DNA of 64,000 nt from Phymorhynchus buccinoides (GCA_017654935.2 CM065710.1:24416591-24480590), one strand, 5' to 3'. Shown: positions 22,298 through 32,074, counted from the stretch's first letter. The notes: generated by a model not told the origin, from the letters alone. A program made the numbers and translations.

Positions 22298-23347
22298 TGG
22301 TACCCCTCTAATAAGACCTTAAAAGTGCGGTGGAAAAAAAGTCTTATCTGAGGGGTGGTCTTATTAGAGGACCAAACATCTTTTCCGAGTCGCCATACGC
22401 GGGACATACGCGGATTTTCCCGAATCCATTTTATGCTGGTCGTCACCTGTGCGTGTAGACATCGTCAATCTCGGTAAAAACGAACCGTTCTCATGTCGAA
22501 ATTGAAGAATTTAATCAGCCATATCACGATCTGACCACAAAATTTTACCACTTTTATGCACATGTGTCATCACTGAGCAGTTTATGATCAAAGTCGCGAT
22601 CGTGTCGATCTTTACGAACTCTGTGCACACGTAAATGCGAAGTCAACTTCCAAAGTTGAAACTAGGTGATCGGTCATACTCCATAAGTTGGAACTCAGTG
22701 TATCAGAATGGTTTCACTTTACAAAAAAAAAGTTGAAAAGCTGCTCCTTTCCGCTATCAGACTGATAAATCGGCGTTAGTGTGTGCACTACAACTCTCAC
22801 TGATTGCAAAAAACTCACAAAATCCGATAAATGAAAGCAGCTGGCACATTAGCGTTTGCCGTGATTTCGTATCTGCGGTGTATGCGGCGCCATTTTGTCA
22901 GCTGAGTTGTATGCGCGGTAAAAGTTCTGTGACTAAAAATGAACTGCCAGAGCGTTACTTTGTCATGTTTTGTGTTGTGTTGTGTCGTTGTGCATAATCC
23001 AGTATTTAGTAGGTCCGTTATGGCGAAGATGAGGTCTGTACTGTTATGTGTAGTTTGTGAGTGCAACATGGGCCATCGAAGTTGCCATCGGACCCGTTGC
23101 CATGACTTTCGATCACGAGTTCGTCTGCTTTTCATCGAGAGACCGATTTGCACGAACTTGACTGCAAAAAGATAAGATTGTGGTCGCATCTCAACCGGAC
23201 CCCTGAAATCGGGTCGTAAGTCGGAACTCAGGAAAAGTCGTATTGCGGCCTAGGATATATAGTGGAATGTGGTCGGGAAAAACAAAATCAGTCGTATGTG
23301 AGGAGAAGTCGCATCTGCGAGCGTCTTATTAGAGGGGTACCACTGTA
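22298..23347. mobile_element. 1.05-kb TIR element with GTGGTACCCC ends
   Basis: Left GTGGTACCCCTCTAATAAG and right CTTATTAGAGGGGTACCACTG are inverse copies. Subterminal text (AAAGTCTTATCTGAGG, AAGTCGCATCTGCGAG) is also related. The CACTGTA at the right implies a CAGTGG-type end, related to the small Tigger-like MITEs. Its left end runs straight into the GT repeat bordering the LINE. The 125-residue minus-strand frame at 22815-23189 has no recognisable domain. Confidence 0.6.
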
Positions 23348-23349
23348 TT

Positions 23350-24380
23350 AAGTATAAATTATGTATTTTTGTACTGACACAGTTTTGTCATTCACCAAAT
23401 ATTTTTCATGACATATATTCAGGAGCACGCTATAAGCACTAGCTTGTTGATGCTCTCTTTTGCTGTTGTGTTGTTTGGAAATATTAAAGGTTTGTTTAAC
23501 CCCTTGACTGCCACCAACATATTACCTACTGACCTGATGACATCACTGATGATGTCATCATATGAAGGGGAATAACCCTGATATGCTGGCTTTTGCTCTA
23601 ACACTGTCAAGAGAGTTATACCCCCAGACCATTTTGCCAGATTGGCTCAGTATCAGTTGTCTTGTTCATGGCATGATTTGCCCAATGATTTTTGTTTGTG
23701 GCTCAAGCCACAAACCTATACATGTAACTCACTTTGTCTGTCTGTCGGTCCAAAATTGTCGCACATATTGACAAAATTGCCGCACATATTGTAAAAGAGA
23801 AAAAAATACTTGGGCATAAAGTAACATTTCAGTTGTCATATCTACAGTCCTTAGGTAATGATGAAAATGATGTTTTACGTCCTCTCGGTCATAGACACAT
23901 ATGGGACATTTGTAAATACAAAGATGGTGGGAACAATACTGGCTGCAATGCCCGGAGGCAGTGCAACACCAGTAAAGTCCCGAGTTTTTAACAATATAGA
24001 TAGGTGTAGCGGTAACCACGCCTCGGTTAGACCTCATCGGCTATGGTACCGCTACATTGTCTTAGTATACATTGCGGGTCCTTAGGTAATGAAATAATTG
24101 TATACTGAACAGAGCACATGAATCTTCATTTTAAACTTTAAAATATTTCATATTTCTTACTTCTAGATTTTTATATTTTTTATTGCGGATGAGTTCGTAT
24201 GTAAATTTTTGTAAATGTGCACATGCTCTTAGCCTGACTTGTTTCGTTAGCTTAGTTTTCTTGATCCATACACTAATCGGCCAGACAAATAGCGGTGAAC
24301 TCAGCTGTAAAGTGAACATTTGTGACTTTAACTAAGGGGTTAGATTGAAAAAACATAACCTGAAAAGAAAGAAACGTCTA
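23350..24380. other. intron with repeat fragments
   Basis: It contains a hairpin motif (GGCTCAAGCCACAAACC, 23700-23717) plus CTCACTTTGTCTGTCTGTCGG, shared with 43108-43155, and the CACATATGGGACATT segment shared with 41690-41730. No gene is supported apart from the exon that follows. Confidence 0.5.
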
Positions 24381-24381
24381 A

Positions 24382-24490
24382 ATGTCGGAATCGACCAACG
24401 GGTCGTCGTCGTCGGACATGGGCCCTGGCCACCAATCAATGAACAGTATTCTGATGCTGGCCCTTCTGTTTGTGACGGGCGGCGTCATTG
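24382..24490 (+). CDS. exon 1b, alternative first coding exon of the same small membrane protein gene
   Basis: ATG at 24382 opens 36 codons plus one base up to the donor G|GTAAGTT. The peptide starts MSESTNGSSSSDMGPG, a polar Ser/Gly-rich head, then turns hydrophobic (ILMLALLFVTGGVI), again the first part of a membrane helix. The exon ends in phase 1 with a G, exactly like exon 1a at 12215, so either can be joined to CG TTC TTC at 25373. The joined product would be 76 residues. The head differs completely from that of exon 1a, so the two forms would share only the helix end and the basic tail. A separate promoter upstream of 24382 is required and not identified. Alternatively this exon is the main form and exon 1a is distal or spurious. 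Pairing by phase and hydrophobicity is seen in the sequence; use in the same gene is inferred. Confidence 0.78.
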
Positions 24491-24494
24491 GTAA

Positions 24495-24970
24495 GTTGGG
24501 GCTCATTTTAAATTCACCCCGAATGAGTATTTGGTATGTTCTAGATATTATAGTCACAGAGTTATTTCTGTAAAATTTGGGCTGTTCCCGTCTGAAAAGC
24601 ATGTCGCCATGAGCCCCATTTAAAAATAATTTTTATTTTTTATTTTTTTAGGGGGGCTCCCAATTGTCCTGCAAAACAAGGGGTCCCAGGGACTCCTTCA
24701 CTTACAGTATAGAGGGTCCTAGAGGCAGGATAGAGGGTCCCGAGTGGCATTGTGAATGCTAAAAAGAATTTTTCTAGTGCATCCCTGTGACCCCCTGCAC
24801 ATTCTTTTAGAGGGTCCTTTAGAATTTTAGTACTTGATAGACCCCCAAATGGGGGTCCCTGGGAACCCTGGGTGAGGAGGGGAAGCAGGCTTGCGAAACT
24901 TATCTATCAATTTGGTCATACCAGGCAGCGGGATTTCTCCCTACTTTTAACGATCTTTTAACGGCCGTGG
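24495..24970. other. short intron region with poly-T tract and GGGTCCC-rich text
   Basis: Between donor 24490 and the splice-site array. The stretch 24650-24870 is rich in GGGTCCC/GGGACC words and may be a degenerate TIR repeat (CCCAGGGACTCC near the left, GGGTCCCTGGGAACC near the right). The boundaries are not clear. Confidence 0.35.
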
Positions 24971-24971
24971 G

Positions 24972-25372
24972 ATTCAGCGTTCTTCACCCAGCTATCCTGG
25001 AGGGATTGGCTAACGTTTTATTCCTGCCTGTTTCAGCGTTCTTCACGTACAAGCTGCTATCTGCTATCCTGGAGGGATTGGCTAACATTTTATTGGTGCC
25101 TGTTTCAGCGTTCTTCACACAGCTATCTGCTATCCTGGAGGGCTTGGCTGACATTTTATTGGTGCCTGTTTCAGCGTTCTTCACACAGCTATTTGCTATC
25201 CTGGAGGGATTGGCTGACGTTTTATTCCTGCCTGTTTCAGCGTTCTTCACACAGCTATTTGCTATCATGGAGGGATTGGCTAACATTTTATTGGTGCCTG
25301 TTTCAGCGTTCTTCACCCAGCTATCTGCTATCCTGGAGGGATTGGCTGACATTTTATTCCTGCCTGTTTCAG
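24972..25372 (+). repeat. tandem array of 3' splice-site cassettes
   Basis: Each unit contains a branchpoint-like GGCT(G/A)AC, a short pyrimidine-rich stretch, CCTGTTTCAG and then CGTTCTTCAC, i.e. a 3' splice site plus the first exon codons. Complete acceptor boundaries (first exon base) fall at 25037, 25109, 25175, 25241, 25307 and 25373. A partial copy lies at 24978. Intervals are 72 then 66, 66, 66, 66 bp, all multiples of three. The frame stays open from 24967 to the stop at 25494. Any acceptor would therefore be phase-compatible with exons 1a and 1b, and each unit skipped into the exon would add 22 or 24 hydrophobic residues (AFFTQLSAILEGLADILL-type). The copy at 25037 shares ACGTACAAGCTG with the last one. 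Most likely only the last is the ancestral acceptor. Confidence 0.85.
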
Positions 25373-25494
25373 CGTTCTTCACGTACAAGCTGGTGTCCAG
25401 CCTGCGCCAGAAGCACAAGGTGAAGGAGGAGAAGAAGAAGCAGAAGCTGCAGAAGAAGGAGAAGGAGACGCAGCGAAAGCAGAAGAAGAAGTGA
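25373..25494 (+). CDS. terminal coding exon: helix end and lysine-rich tail
   Basis: After the acceptor CCTGTTTCAG at 25363-25372, the exon completes the split codon as GCG (Ala). It encodes FFTYKLVSSLRQKHK, then a highly charged, Lys/Glu/Gln-rich tail that ends QRKQKKK and a TGA at 25492-25494: 39 residues plus stop. The tail has heptad-like charged spacing (KEEKKKQKLQKKEKE) and could form a single alpha-helix or coiled coil, or a poly-basic cytosolic anchor. The aromatic FFTY at the helix border suits a membrane interface. Codon choice (AAG-rich) differs from the AT-rich surroundings and supports real coding sequence. The basic C-terminus predicts an N-out, C-cytosolic orientation by the positive-inside rule (inference). 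Family not recognised. Confidence 0.85.
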
Positions 25495-25610
25495 TGACGG
25501 CCCTCCCCCTTAGCTCCTCGTCCTCCCTCACTCTCCTCCCCTCCACACCCCTACATCCCTTCTCATCGTACAGATACCACCAGATACAGCTGCTGGTTGG
25601 GTTTTTTCAG

Positions 25611-26093
25611 ACTGTAAGGCAAACCCTGTTATAAGGAAGAAAGGTGGGGATGGATTGGGCACACGCTAAGGAAACCAGCATCAACACTTCGGATTGTAAG
25701 GCAAACCCTGTTATAAGGAAGAAAGGTGGGGATGGATTGGGCACACGCTAAGGAAACCAGCATCAACACTTCGGATTGTAAGGCAAACCCTGTTATAAGG
25801 AAGAAAGGTGGGGATGGATTGGGCACACGCTAAGGAAACCAGCATCAACACTTCGGATTGTAAGGCAAACCCTGTTATAAGGAAGAAAGGTGGGGATGGA
25901 TTGGGCACACGCTAAGGAAACCAGCATCAACACTTCGGATTGTAAGGCAAACCCTGTTATAAGGAAGAAAGGTGGGGATGGATTGGGCACACGCTAAGGA
26001 AACCAGCATCACAACTTCGGACTGTAAGGGGCGCCCCATCATAAGGAAGAAAGGTGGGGATGGATTGGGCACACGCTAAGGAAACCAGCATCG
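25611..26093. repeat. 82-bp minisatellite, six copies
   Basis: Copies start at 25611, 25693, 25775, 25857, 25939 and 26021. Each holds AACCCTGTTATAAGGAAG, AAAGGTGGGGATGGATTGG and ACACGCTAAGGAAACCAGC. The first five are almost identical. The sixth differs at its start (GGGGCGCCCCATCATAAGG). The array is in the predicted 3' UTR. Confidence 0.92.
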
Positions 26094-26347
26094 AACAACA
26101 TCAGACAAAGGCAAAGGAAAGCACACAAAGTTTAGCTGTTTAGTTAAATGACTGAATCTAGAAATCTTAGATAAAAACTACACCAAGCATTTCTTCTTAA
26201 AAATATTTAGGCTGTATGTTCTTTGTAGTATTTTTAACATATTTCTTCCATCAGATTAATGGAATTTTGTTGTTGTTGTTGAACAGTACCATGCAACTTA
26301 TTTAGTAGAAAATCTTCTTAAATAATACACTTTTTATCGCAAACAGA

Positions 26348-26353
26348 AATAAA
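26348..26353 (+). terminator. candidate polyadenylation signal AATAAA
   Basis: A consensus hexamer about 855 bp after the stop codon at 25494. No cleavage-site evidence is available from sequence alone. Confidence 0.35.
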
Positions 26354-26575
26354 AATGCTCATAAGTGAAAATCTGACACGGGTTCCTGGATATAACTGAT
26401 GTTCTTACATACTGTAGGCCTAACATTGTTTATGAAAAGGAACTCGTGTGAAGTTGGCTTTAAAACAAAAAGTCCTGAAACTAAACGTTCCTCCCGGAAC
26501 AGCTGTGAAAGAGAGGCCGGCCAAGGAAGAGGTCTGGCAGACACCAGAAGGATGGGCCTTGAGGGCCAGCACACA

Positions 26576-26785
26576 GCATGCGAGTCGCATCTGAATGCGA
26601 TGCGATTTTGACGATGCGTCATGATTCACGTGAAATTCATGTATTGGGTCTTCTTGAGTATAGTAGTGAGCGAAAATGGCAGAATTATTTTAGGCGGAAG
26701 TATTTCAACGTGAATCAGGACTCATGTGACACAATCGCATCGCATCCCCGTACGATTTTGCACACCGTGTGGTGCTGGCTTTGCC
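26576..26785. repeat. short relative of the 37.7-kb TIR element
   Basis: GCATGCGAGTCGCATCTG at the left and CACAATCGCATCGCATCCC near the right are partly inverted. The interior (TTGAGTATAGTAGTGAGCG, GCGGAAGTATTTCAACGTG) matches 37865-38200. Confidence 0.5.
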
Positions 26786-26870
26786 TGGAACCAGCTAGAG
26801 GCTGTGGAGGTCTGAAGTTGGCAGCCTATATCCCCAGGGGTGGGGTGGGGGGGGTGCAAGTCTACAGTAA

Positions 26871-27521
26871 CTGCCGTAATTCACGGACTACAAGCCGCTT
26901 CGTAATATAAGCCGCACCCCCTACTTTTAAAAAAAGGTACATATGTATCTTTAAAGATCAGGGCCTGTATTCACGTTGAGATAGCATGAGACTTAGCATC
27001 ATGCTAACTTAGAAGCTCTTCCAAAAGTCCTATTAAATCCTATAGGACATTGGAAGAGCTTCTAAGTTAGCATCATGCTAAGTCTCATGCTATCTCAACG
27101 TGAATACAGGCCCTGGAGAACGTAAAACATAAATTATATATTTATTTTAAAATATGAAAAAAGTAATGCATAAGCCGCGTCGAAGCATAAGCCGCGGAAG
27201 CGTGGCGATGCACGATGTCCGCTTCCGGTTGAGTCTAGAGTTGATCGCGGGGTGTGTTGACTGCCAAAACGAAAGTGTCGGGACCGCGAAACAGATCGTC
27301 ATTTTGTGAAAAGTATACCGAAATCAAGGTGATTTTTTTGGTCATCAACCGTGAACAAGGCCACAGATCAAAGGTCTGAATCAAGGATGCCACTGAGTTG
27401 AGTTTACTTTCACTTTCGGTAACGTTTAGGCCGCTGCACTGTACTAGCCGCAAGGGGGGGGGGGGGGGGGGGGTTAAAAAAAAAAGAAAGCTGCGGCTTA
27501 TAGTCCGCGAATTTCGGTACT
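26871..27521. mobile_element. TIR element with CGGACTA(C/T)AAGCCGC ends, hosting a palindrome
   Basis: Left TTCACGGACTACAAGCCGC, right GCGGCTTATAGTCCGCGAA. Repeated ATAAGCCGC motifs lie inside. It is interrupted at 26959-27115 by the 157-bp palindrome. It is related to 16498-17550. Confidence 0.6.
26959..27115. mobile_element. 157-bp near-perfect palindromic MITE, copy 1
   Basis: CAGGGCCTGTATTCACGTTG runs inward through GAGATAGCATGAGACTTAGC and AGAAGCTCTTCC, and is mirrored almost base for base. Only a short centre (CCTATTAAATCCTATAGG) is unpaired or self-complementary. Other copies: 32075-32231, 41371-41525 and 47206-47354. Confidence 0.85.
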
Positions 27522-28082
27522 TTATTATAAAGCGTACCTGCCAAATTTTACTCAAAATTCATATTTTGTTATTGCACTTGCCTACCAGTACAATATTGTT
27601 AGTCATGATGTTAATATGGCGCAGGGGGTCTCAGTCTGGGAGAGAAAAGAAAAGAGTATCACCTTTAGCCCTTATAGTTCATAAAATATGGTACTATGGC
27701 CATCTCTTTGTTGCCATGACACCATTGTTAGGGTGTGGGTGGGGGTGTGGGAAGGGTGGGGATGTTGTTGATGCCATCTCATTGGCAGCAATTGTGTGTG
27801 TGTGTGTTTGTTCTTTAATTTAACGTCTATCCACCTTACAGTGATCTTAGACAAATGTGTGTGTGTGTGTGTGGTGGTTGTGAGAATGAGGTTTTAAAAA
27901 TAAATGAAATGTAGTCGATACCACCACATTTCTTCTACAGTCATCTCATAGTGTTGTTCAATGTTGCCACGACACCATTTTTAGCCGGGGGGTGGTTGGT
28001 TGGTTGGGGGCGTTGTTGATGATGCCATCGTGTTGGCAGCAGACCATTTTTGTTTTGAACCACGACTGGTTGAAGACGACGG

Positions 28083-28514
28083 TCAAGGCGCTGGTTTGTC
28101 GCCCTGATTTGTCGAGTTTGTTTGGGTGAGAGGGTTCGAGTCTACAGTATAGTCTTCTGTGCAGTCTGGTGAACTGTGTGTGTGGATGATGTGTGTGCTT
28201 GTTTTGTGTGTGTGGTTCTGGTCATAGTGTGTGTGAATGTGTGTAAGAGATGTGTTGATGCTGTGGGGAGTGTATGTGAGAAAGGGAGTGAGAAAGAGTG
28301 AGAGACTAGATTCAGTCTGCATTTCAGTGTTTGTGTGAAGAGATAGAGAGTGTGTGTGTGGAGAGAGAGAGAGAGTAGATCTTTTTAATAATAAGTTTGC
28401 ATTTTAATGTGTGTGAGTGAATAGATTTCTAAGCAGTCTGCATTTCCGTGTGTGTGTGTGTGTGAAGATAGAGAGAGAAAGTGTAGATTTTTATTTTAAT
28501 CAGTTTGCATTTTA

Positions 28515-28548
<34 letters not shown>

Positions 28549-28560
28549 ACTTAGATTTTA
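28083..28560. repeat. GT/GA-rich low-complexity region
   Basis: Interspersed GTGTGTG and GAGAGAG tracts. A block with AGAGAGAGTAGAT...TTGCATTTTAATGTGTGTG is repeated loosely near 28340-28420, 28445-28500 and 28500-28550. No coding sequence. Confidence 0.65.
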
Positions 28561-30370
28561 AACATATTTGTATGTCTTTGCTTAATTTATTGATTCCAAA
28601 ATATTGGGTGAGAGTTTTTATGTGAGTGCTGGGTCATCTTGTGAGAAACTTACATGCGTTTTGTTGTTGCTGTGAGAACAGGGTTTTTAAAAATGGGAAT
28701 GACGTTTTACATTTAGCACCTAAGCCATCAATTCTTATACTGTTTACATGTTGTAATGTCTAATAATGTTTGTTTTAAACTCTTGTTAAAATCTTCAGTT
28801 TCCCTAAGCCAAGACAAAAATGTGTACTTTTTTTTCGTGCATATTTTAACATCAAAATTTGGGTTCATGAGGCTAGAACATTCAGACAGTGTCATGTTTG
28901 GAAACTGCCAAGTTTTCATGAACTTCGCAATTTTTTAAAGTTTTTTTTTTTATAGGTTATATTTTTTTAATAGTATGATTGTTAGAAACATATAAATTGG
29001 CATTGAAAACCAGATGCTCGCTTATTCAACTGCTGTCACATCTGTCGATTATGTCCTCATTGCTGTTAACTCTGAGCATTAAAATTGTTAAAGAACGCTT
29101 GTGTGGCTGAATCGGTTGAGTTTGAATGTTTCATACTGTTTTGTTGTTGTTGTTTTTTGCATAATATTGTTAAAAGTAAGATGGGTTGCTAATTTTTTTA
29201 TGAGATAAATTTTAAGTTTAGATAGGTTGCTGCTTGGATGACATATCATATGTTAGAAGGTTATATAGGTGACTATTTTTATTATGTATGATAAAGGCTA
29301 GATAGGTCTTTGTTTCTAGCGACTTGTGTTAACAGTTCAGATGATTGGTTTTTTTTGGACAAATGTAAGATAGGTTGCTGTTTTTATGACCTACGTTAAA
29401 AGTTTTGATAGGTTTTTGTTTTAAGAACAGATTTAAATGCTTGCGTATGGAGCCGTTTTGTTTATTGCTTTTGTTAAAAGGTTTGGGAGATGGCACCAAA
29501 AATCGAGAATCTGTTTTTCAATGTGCATTCAATGCATGTTCTATCATGCTCATTACTCACACACCCAGTGACAGAGCAGAAATAAAACTGCATAGGAAAG
29601 AATATGCGAGAATCATGATATTGAACTTGAAGTTGTAAACTAATCCGACATGTATGAATATTATGTATAGGTTGTTCTGTTTGTGATGGATGCACGCACT
29701 GCTTCTACTGTCGTGTTTGCTGTCTAAATTCTTTTATTATTCATATTTCTGGTTGAGAGAATGAGCCATTATGATTTAAAAAAGCAATCATTGTTTGAAG
29801 TTGAGGTCAATGTGGAAAACAAAATGACGCATTTTAGTCCAGTTTTTGTTGTTTTTTTGATGTGAACTTCGAGACACTTTCCACAACAATATTTATCCTT
29901 GTTAAAGAAACAATTTTGTTTAAACTGAGTAACATTTATGCCTTTTTTTGTGTGTGGCTCATTCCTCTGTTGTTTGAGACCTCGACAAAGTCCAATAAAT
30001 ACCCAGGATGAAATATTGAGACAAATGTATACACTTGGTGTTTTTTTCCTCCAAATTGTCCTTGTTAAAGATACTAAGGATTATTGTTCTTTTAATTTTA
30101 CCACCGAATGAGCAGAGGGCTTGCTAATATACCACAAAAATAGTTATCCCACAAGGCATGACCTTTCTCGTTGCGTCTATTATACATGTATAATGTAAAT
30201 CTGCTTCAGTGTGTTTTGCTTTAGCAGGAGGGTAGTGTAATTGTTAGCATTATCGTCTGAAGTTTCTAGTTCCAAAATATAATGTAAATCTTTGACTTAG
30301 CAATAGTTTGTGAATGTAACGTTTGTCATGATAGGGAGCATAATATAATATCAAATACACACTCTCTATA
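28560..30370. other. AT-rich intergenic sequence, nothing recognised
   Basis: No TIR, SINE or LINE signature found. The region 29220-29430 has several GATAGGTT(G/T)(C/T)TG words at irregular spacing, possibly a decayed tandem repeat. Open frames are short and lack splice context. Confidence 0.5.
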
Positions 30371-30420
30371 ATTTCTTTTGCATGATATAAAGTCAACAGC
30401 CGAAAGATATTTTTCAGTGT

Positions 30421-31660
30421 TCTTCTTCTTCTTCATCGATCGCTCAGACAGGAACCCCAGTGGCCCGGACGAAGGCTGCCGTCCGCCGAAGATCCTCCAA
30501 AGAGCCGAAGATCTTTTCCCGAACTGGTGTGTCCGACGGCCAAGTTTCGTCTCGCAGGTTCTGGAATGTTCGACAATCCTGAAGGATTGTGACCAACAGT
30601 CATGTCAGCGGCTCCACACATGGGAGTCTCCAATGTAGAACTTCACAAACATGTGATGCCTGAGTCTGGAGTGTCCAGTCCTCAGTCTTGTCAAGATTAC
30701 TTGGTCTTGTCTGGAGAGGTGGTGGTAGGCATCATTGGTGGTTTGGATGTTGTTGCAGCCATCTTCTCCTCAACTTCTCCTTTATAATGGCTTTTGCTTC
30801 GCCATGGGCGACTTGCTTGCTGTCTTGCTGCTGCTTCCCTCTTTTGCGAGTCTGTCTGCTTCCTCATTTCCTTTGAGGGGATCCACTGGATGACTGCTTT
30901 CTCTGTGGACTGCTGCAATGTGAGGGGATCCACTGGATGACTGCTTTCTCTGTGGACTGCTGCAATGTGAGGGGATCCACTGGATGACTTCTGTCTCTGT
31001 GGACTGCTGCAATGTGAGGGGATCCACTGGATGACTTCTGTCTCTGTGGACTGCTGCAATGTGAGGGGATCCACTGGATGACTGCTTTCTCTGTGGACTG
31101 CTGCAATGTGAGGGGATCCACTGGATGACTTCTGTCTCTGTGGACTGCTGCAATGTGAGGGGATCCACTGGATGACTTCTGTCTCTGTGGACTGCTGCAA
31201 TGTGAGGGGATCCACTGGATGACTGCTTTCTCTGTGGACTGCTGCAATGTGAGGGGATCCACTGGATGACTGCTTGCTCTGTGGACTGCTGCAATGTGAG
31301 GGGATCCACTGGATGACTTCTGTCTCTGTGGACTGCTGCAATGTGAGGGGATCCACTGGATGACTTCTGTCTCTGTGGACTGCTGCAATGTGAGGGGATC
31401 CACTGGATGACTTCTGTCTCTGTGGACTGCTGCAATGTGAGGGGATCCACTGGATGACTGCTTGCTCTGTGGACTGCTGCAATGTGAGGGGATCCACTGG
31501 ATGACTGCTTTCTCTGTGGACTGCTGCAATGTCTGCAAGGATGAGGAGAGACTGTTCAGCTCTGTGTTTCTTGGGCTGTTGAGCGTTTGCAGCACAGACA
31601 GAGCACCGGAGAAGATGACTACCGGTACTGTCTTGTGGGTTTTCTCTTTTGCTTGCATGA
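30421..31660 (-). pseudogene. LINE 3' fragment with RNase H domain, expanded by a minisatellite
   Basis: Read on the minus strand, 31658 to about 31540 gives VVIFSGALSVLQTLNSP, the IFSDALS region of an I/Jockey-type RNase H. The usually acidic position is Gly here. It continues IQWIPSHC, the WIPSHCG motif, then after the tandem array GNEEADRLAKEGS, the last RNase H motif. Further downstream in other frames come SPMCGAADMTVGH and DLRRTAAFV, typical of the zinc-finger-like C-terminus (CG...T.EH). The element ends in CCTGTCTGAGCGATCGATGAAGAAGAAGAA (complement of 30421-30450; key parts GTCTGAGCGATCGA and the GAA tail). Frameshifts, the array and the missing reverse transcriptase make it a pseudogene. 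Confidence 0.78.
30877..31534. repeat. 47-bp minisatellite, 14 copies, inside the RNase H region
   Basis: Units begin GGGGATCCACTGGATGACT at 30877 and every 47 bp to 31488. Two main variants (CTGCTTTCTCTGTGG and TTCTGTCTCTGTGG) alternate irregularly. The minus-strand text of the unit is the codons for IQWIPSHC and the preceding LQQSTE. Because 47 is not a multiple of three, three units give a 47-residue open period in every frame. Confidence 0.93.
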
Positions 31661-32074
31661 TGCGGTTTTCAGTGTTCTATCATGCTTTAATTGTCCTGTG
31701 TGCCCTCTTAGGGTTAGTGTGCCCTCGTTATCGTGGTGTCTTTCCTTGGAATGAATTACCATCTAACATCAAACTTGCACCTAATTTAGATGTTTAAAAA
31801 ATCTACTTGAAGATCCACAAATGATTGTAACATTTTCTGATTTTGATGAATAAAGTCCATCTTTTCCTTGTAAACATATTCCAAATTAATATTAGATAGG
31901 AAAATGATCCACCAAATACAGACAAATGCAAATGTATCAAGAGTAAATGTAAAAGGGCTGCGAGGCCCATATTACTTATTAGTCCTAACTACTGCTACTA
32001 TTTAGTATTTTAACTTTTTCTTTTTCTTTTATGTAGAAGAAAAGAAATCGGGACTGAGAGAAAAGGAAAAAAAC

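Larger units (their letters stand above)
25495..26360 (+). other. predicted 3' UTR
   Basis: It follows the TGA. A pyrimidine-rich first 70 bp (CCCTCCCC, TCCTCC) is followed by the 82-bp minisatellite and then AT-rich sequence up to an AATAAA at 26348-26353. The transcript end is inferred; no other strong polyadenylation signal stands out earlier. Confidence 0.5.

Noticed and set aside
22815..23189. Minus-strand 125-residue frame as a transposase
   Set aside because: No DDE, helix-turn-helix or zinc-finger pattern visible; composition is that of the surrounding repeat.
24967..25494. A 175-residue protein starting at ATG 24967
   Set aside because: The frame is real, but the start lies inside the intron-end array. 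Each repeat has branchpoint, pyrimidine stretch and AG, so splicing into the frame is more plausible than initiation there.
30697..31658. Minus-strand 'repeat proteins' of 222-266 residues
   Set aside because: They are the three frames of a 47-bp minisatellite inside LINE RNase H sequence; not a host gene.
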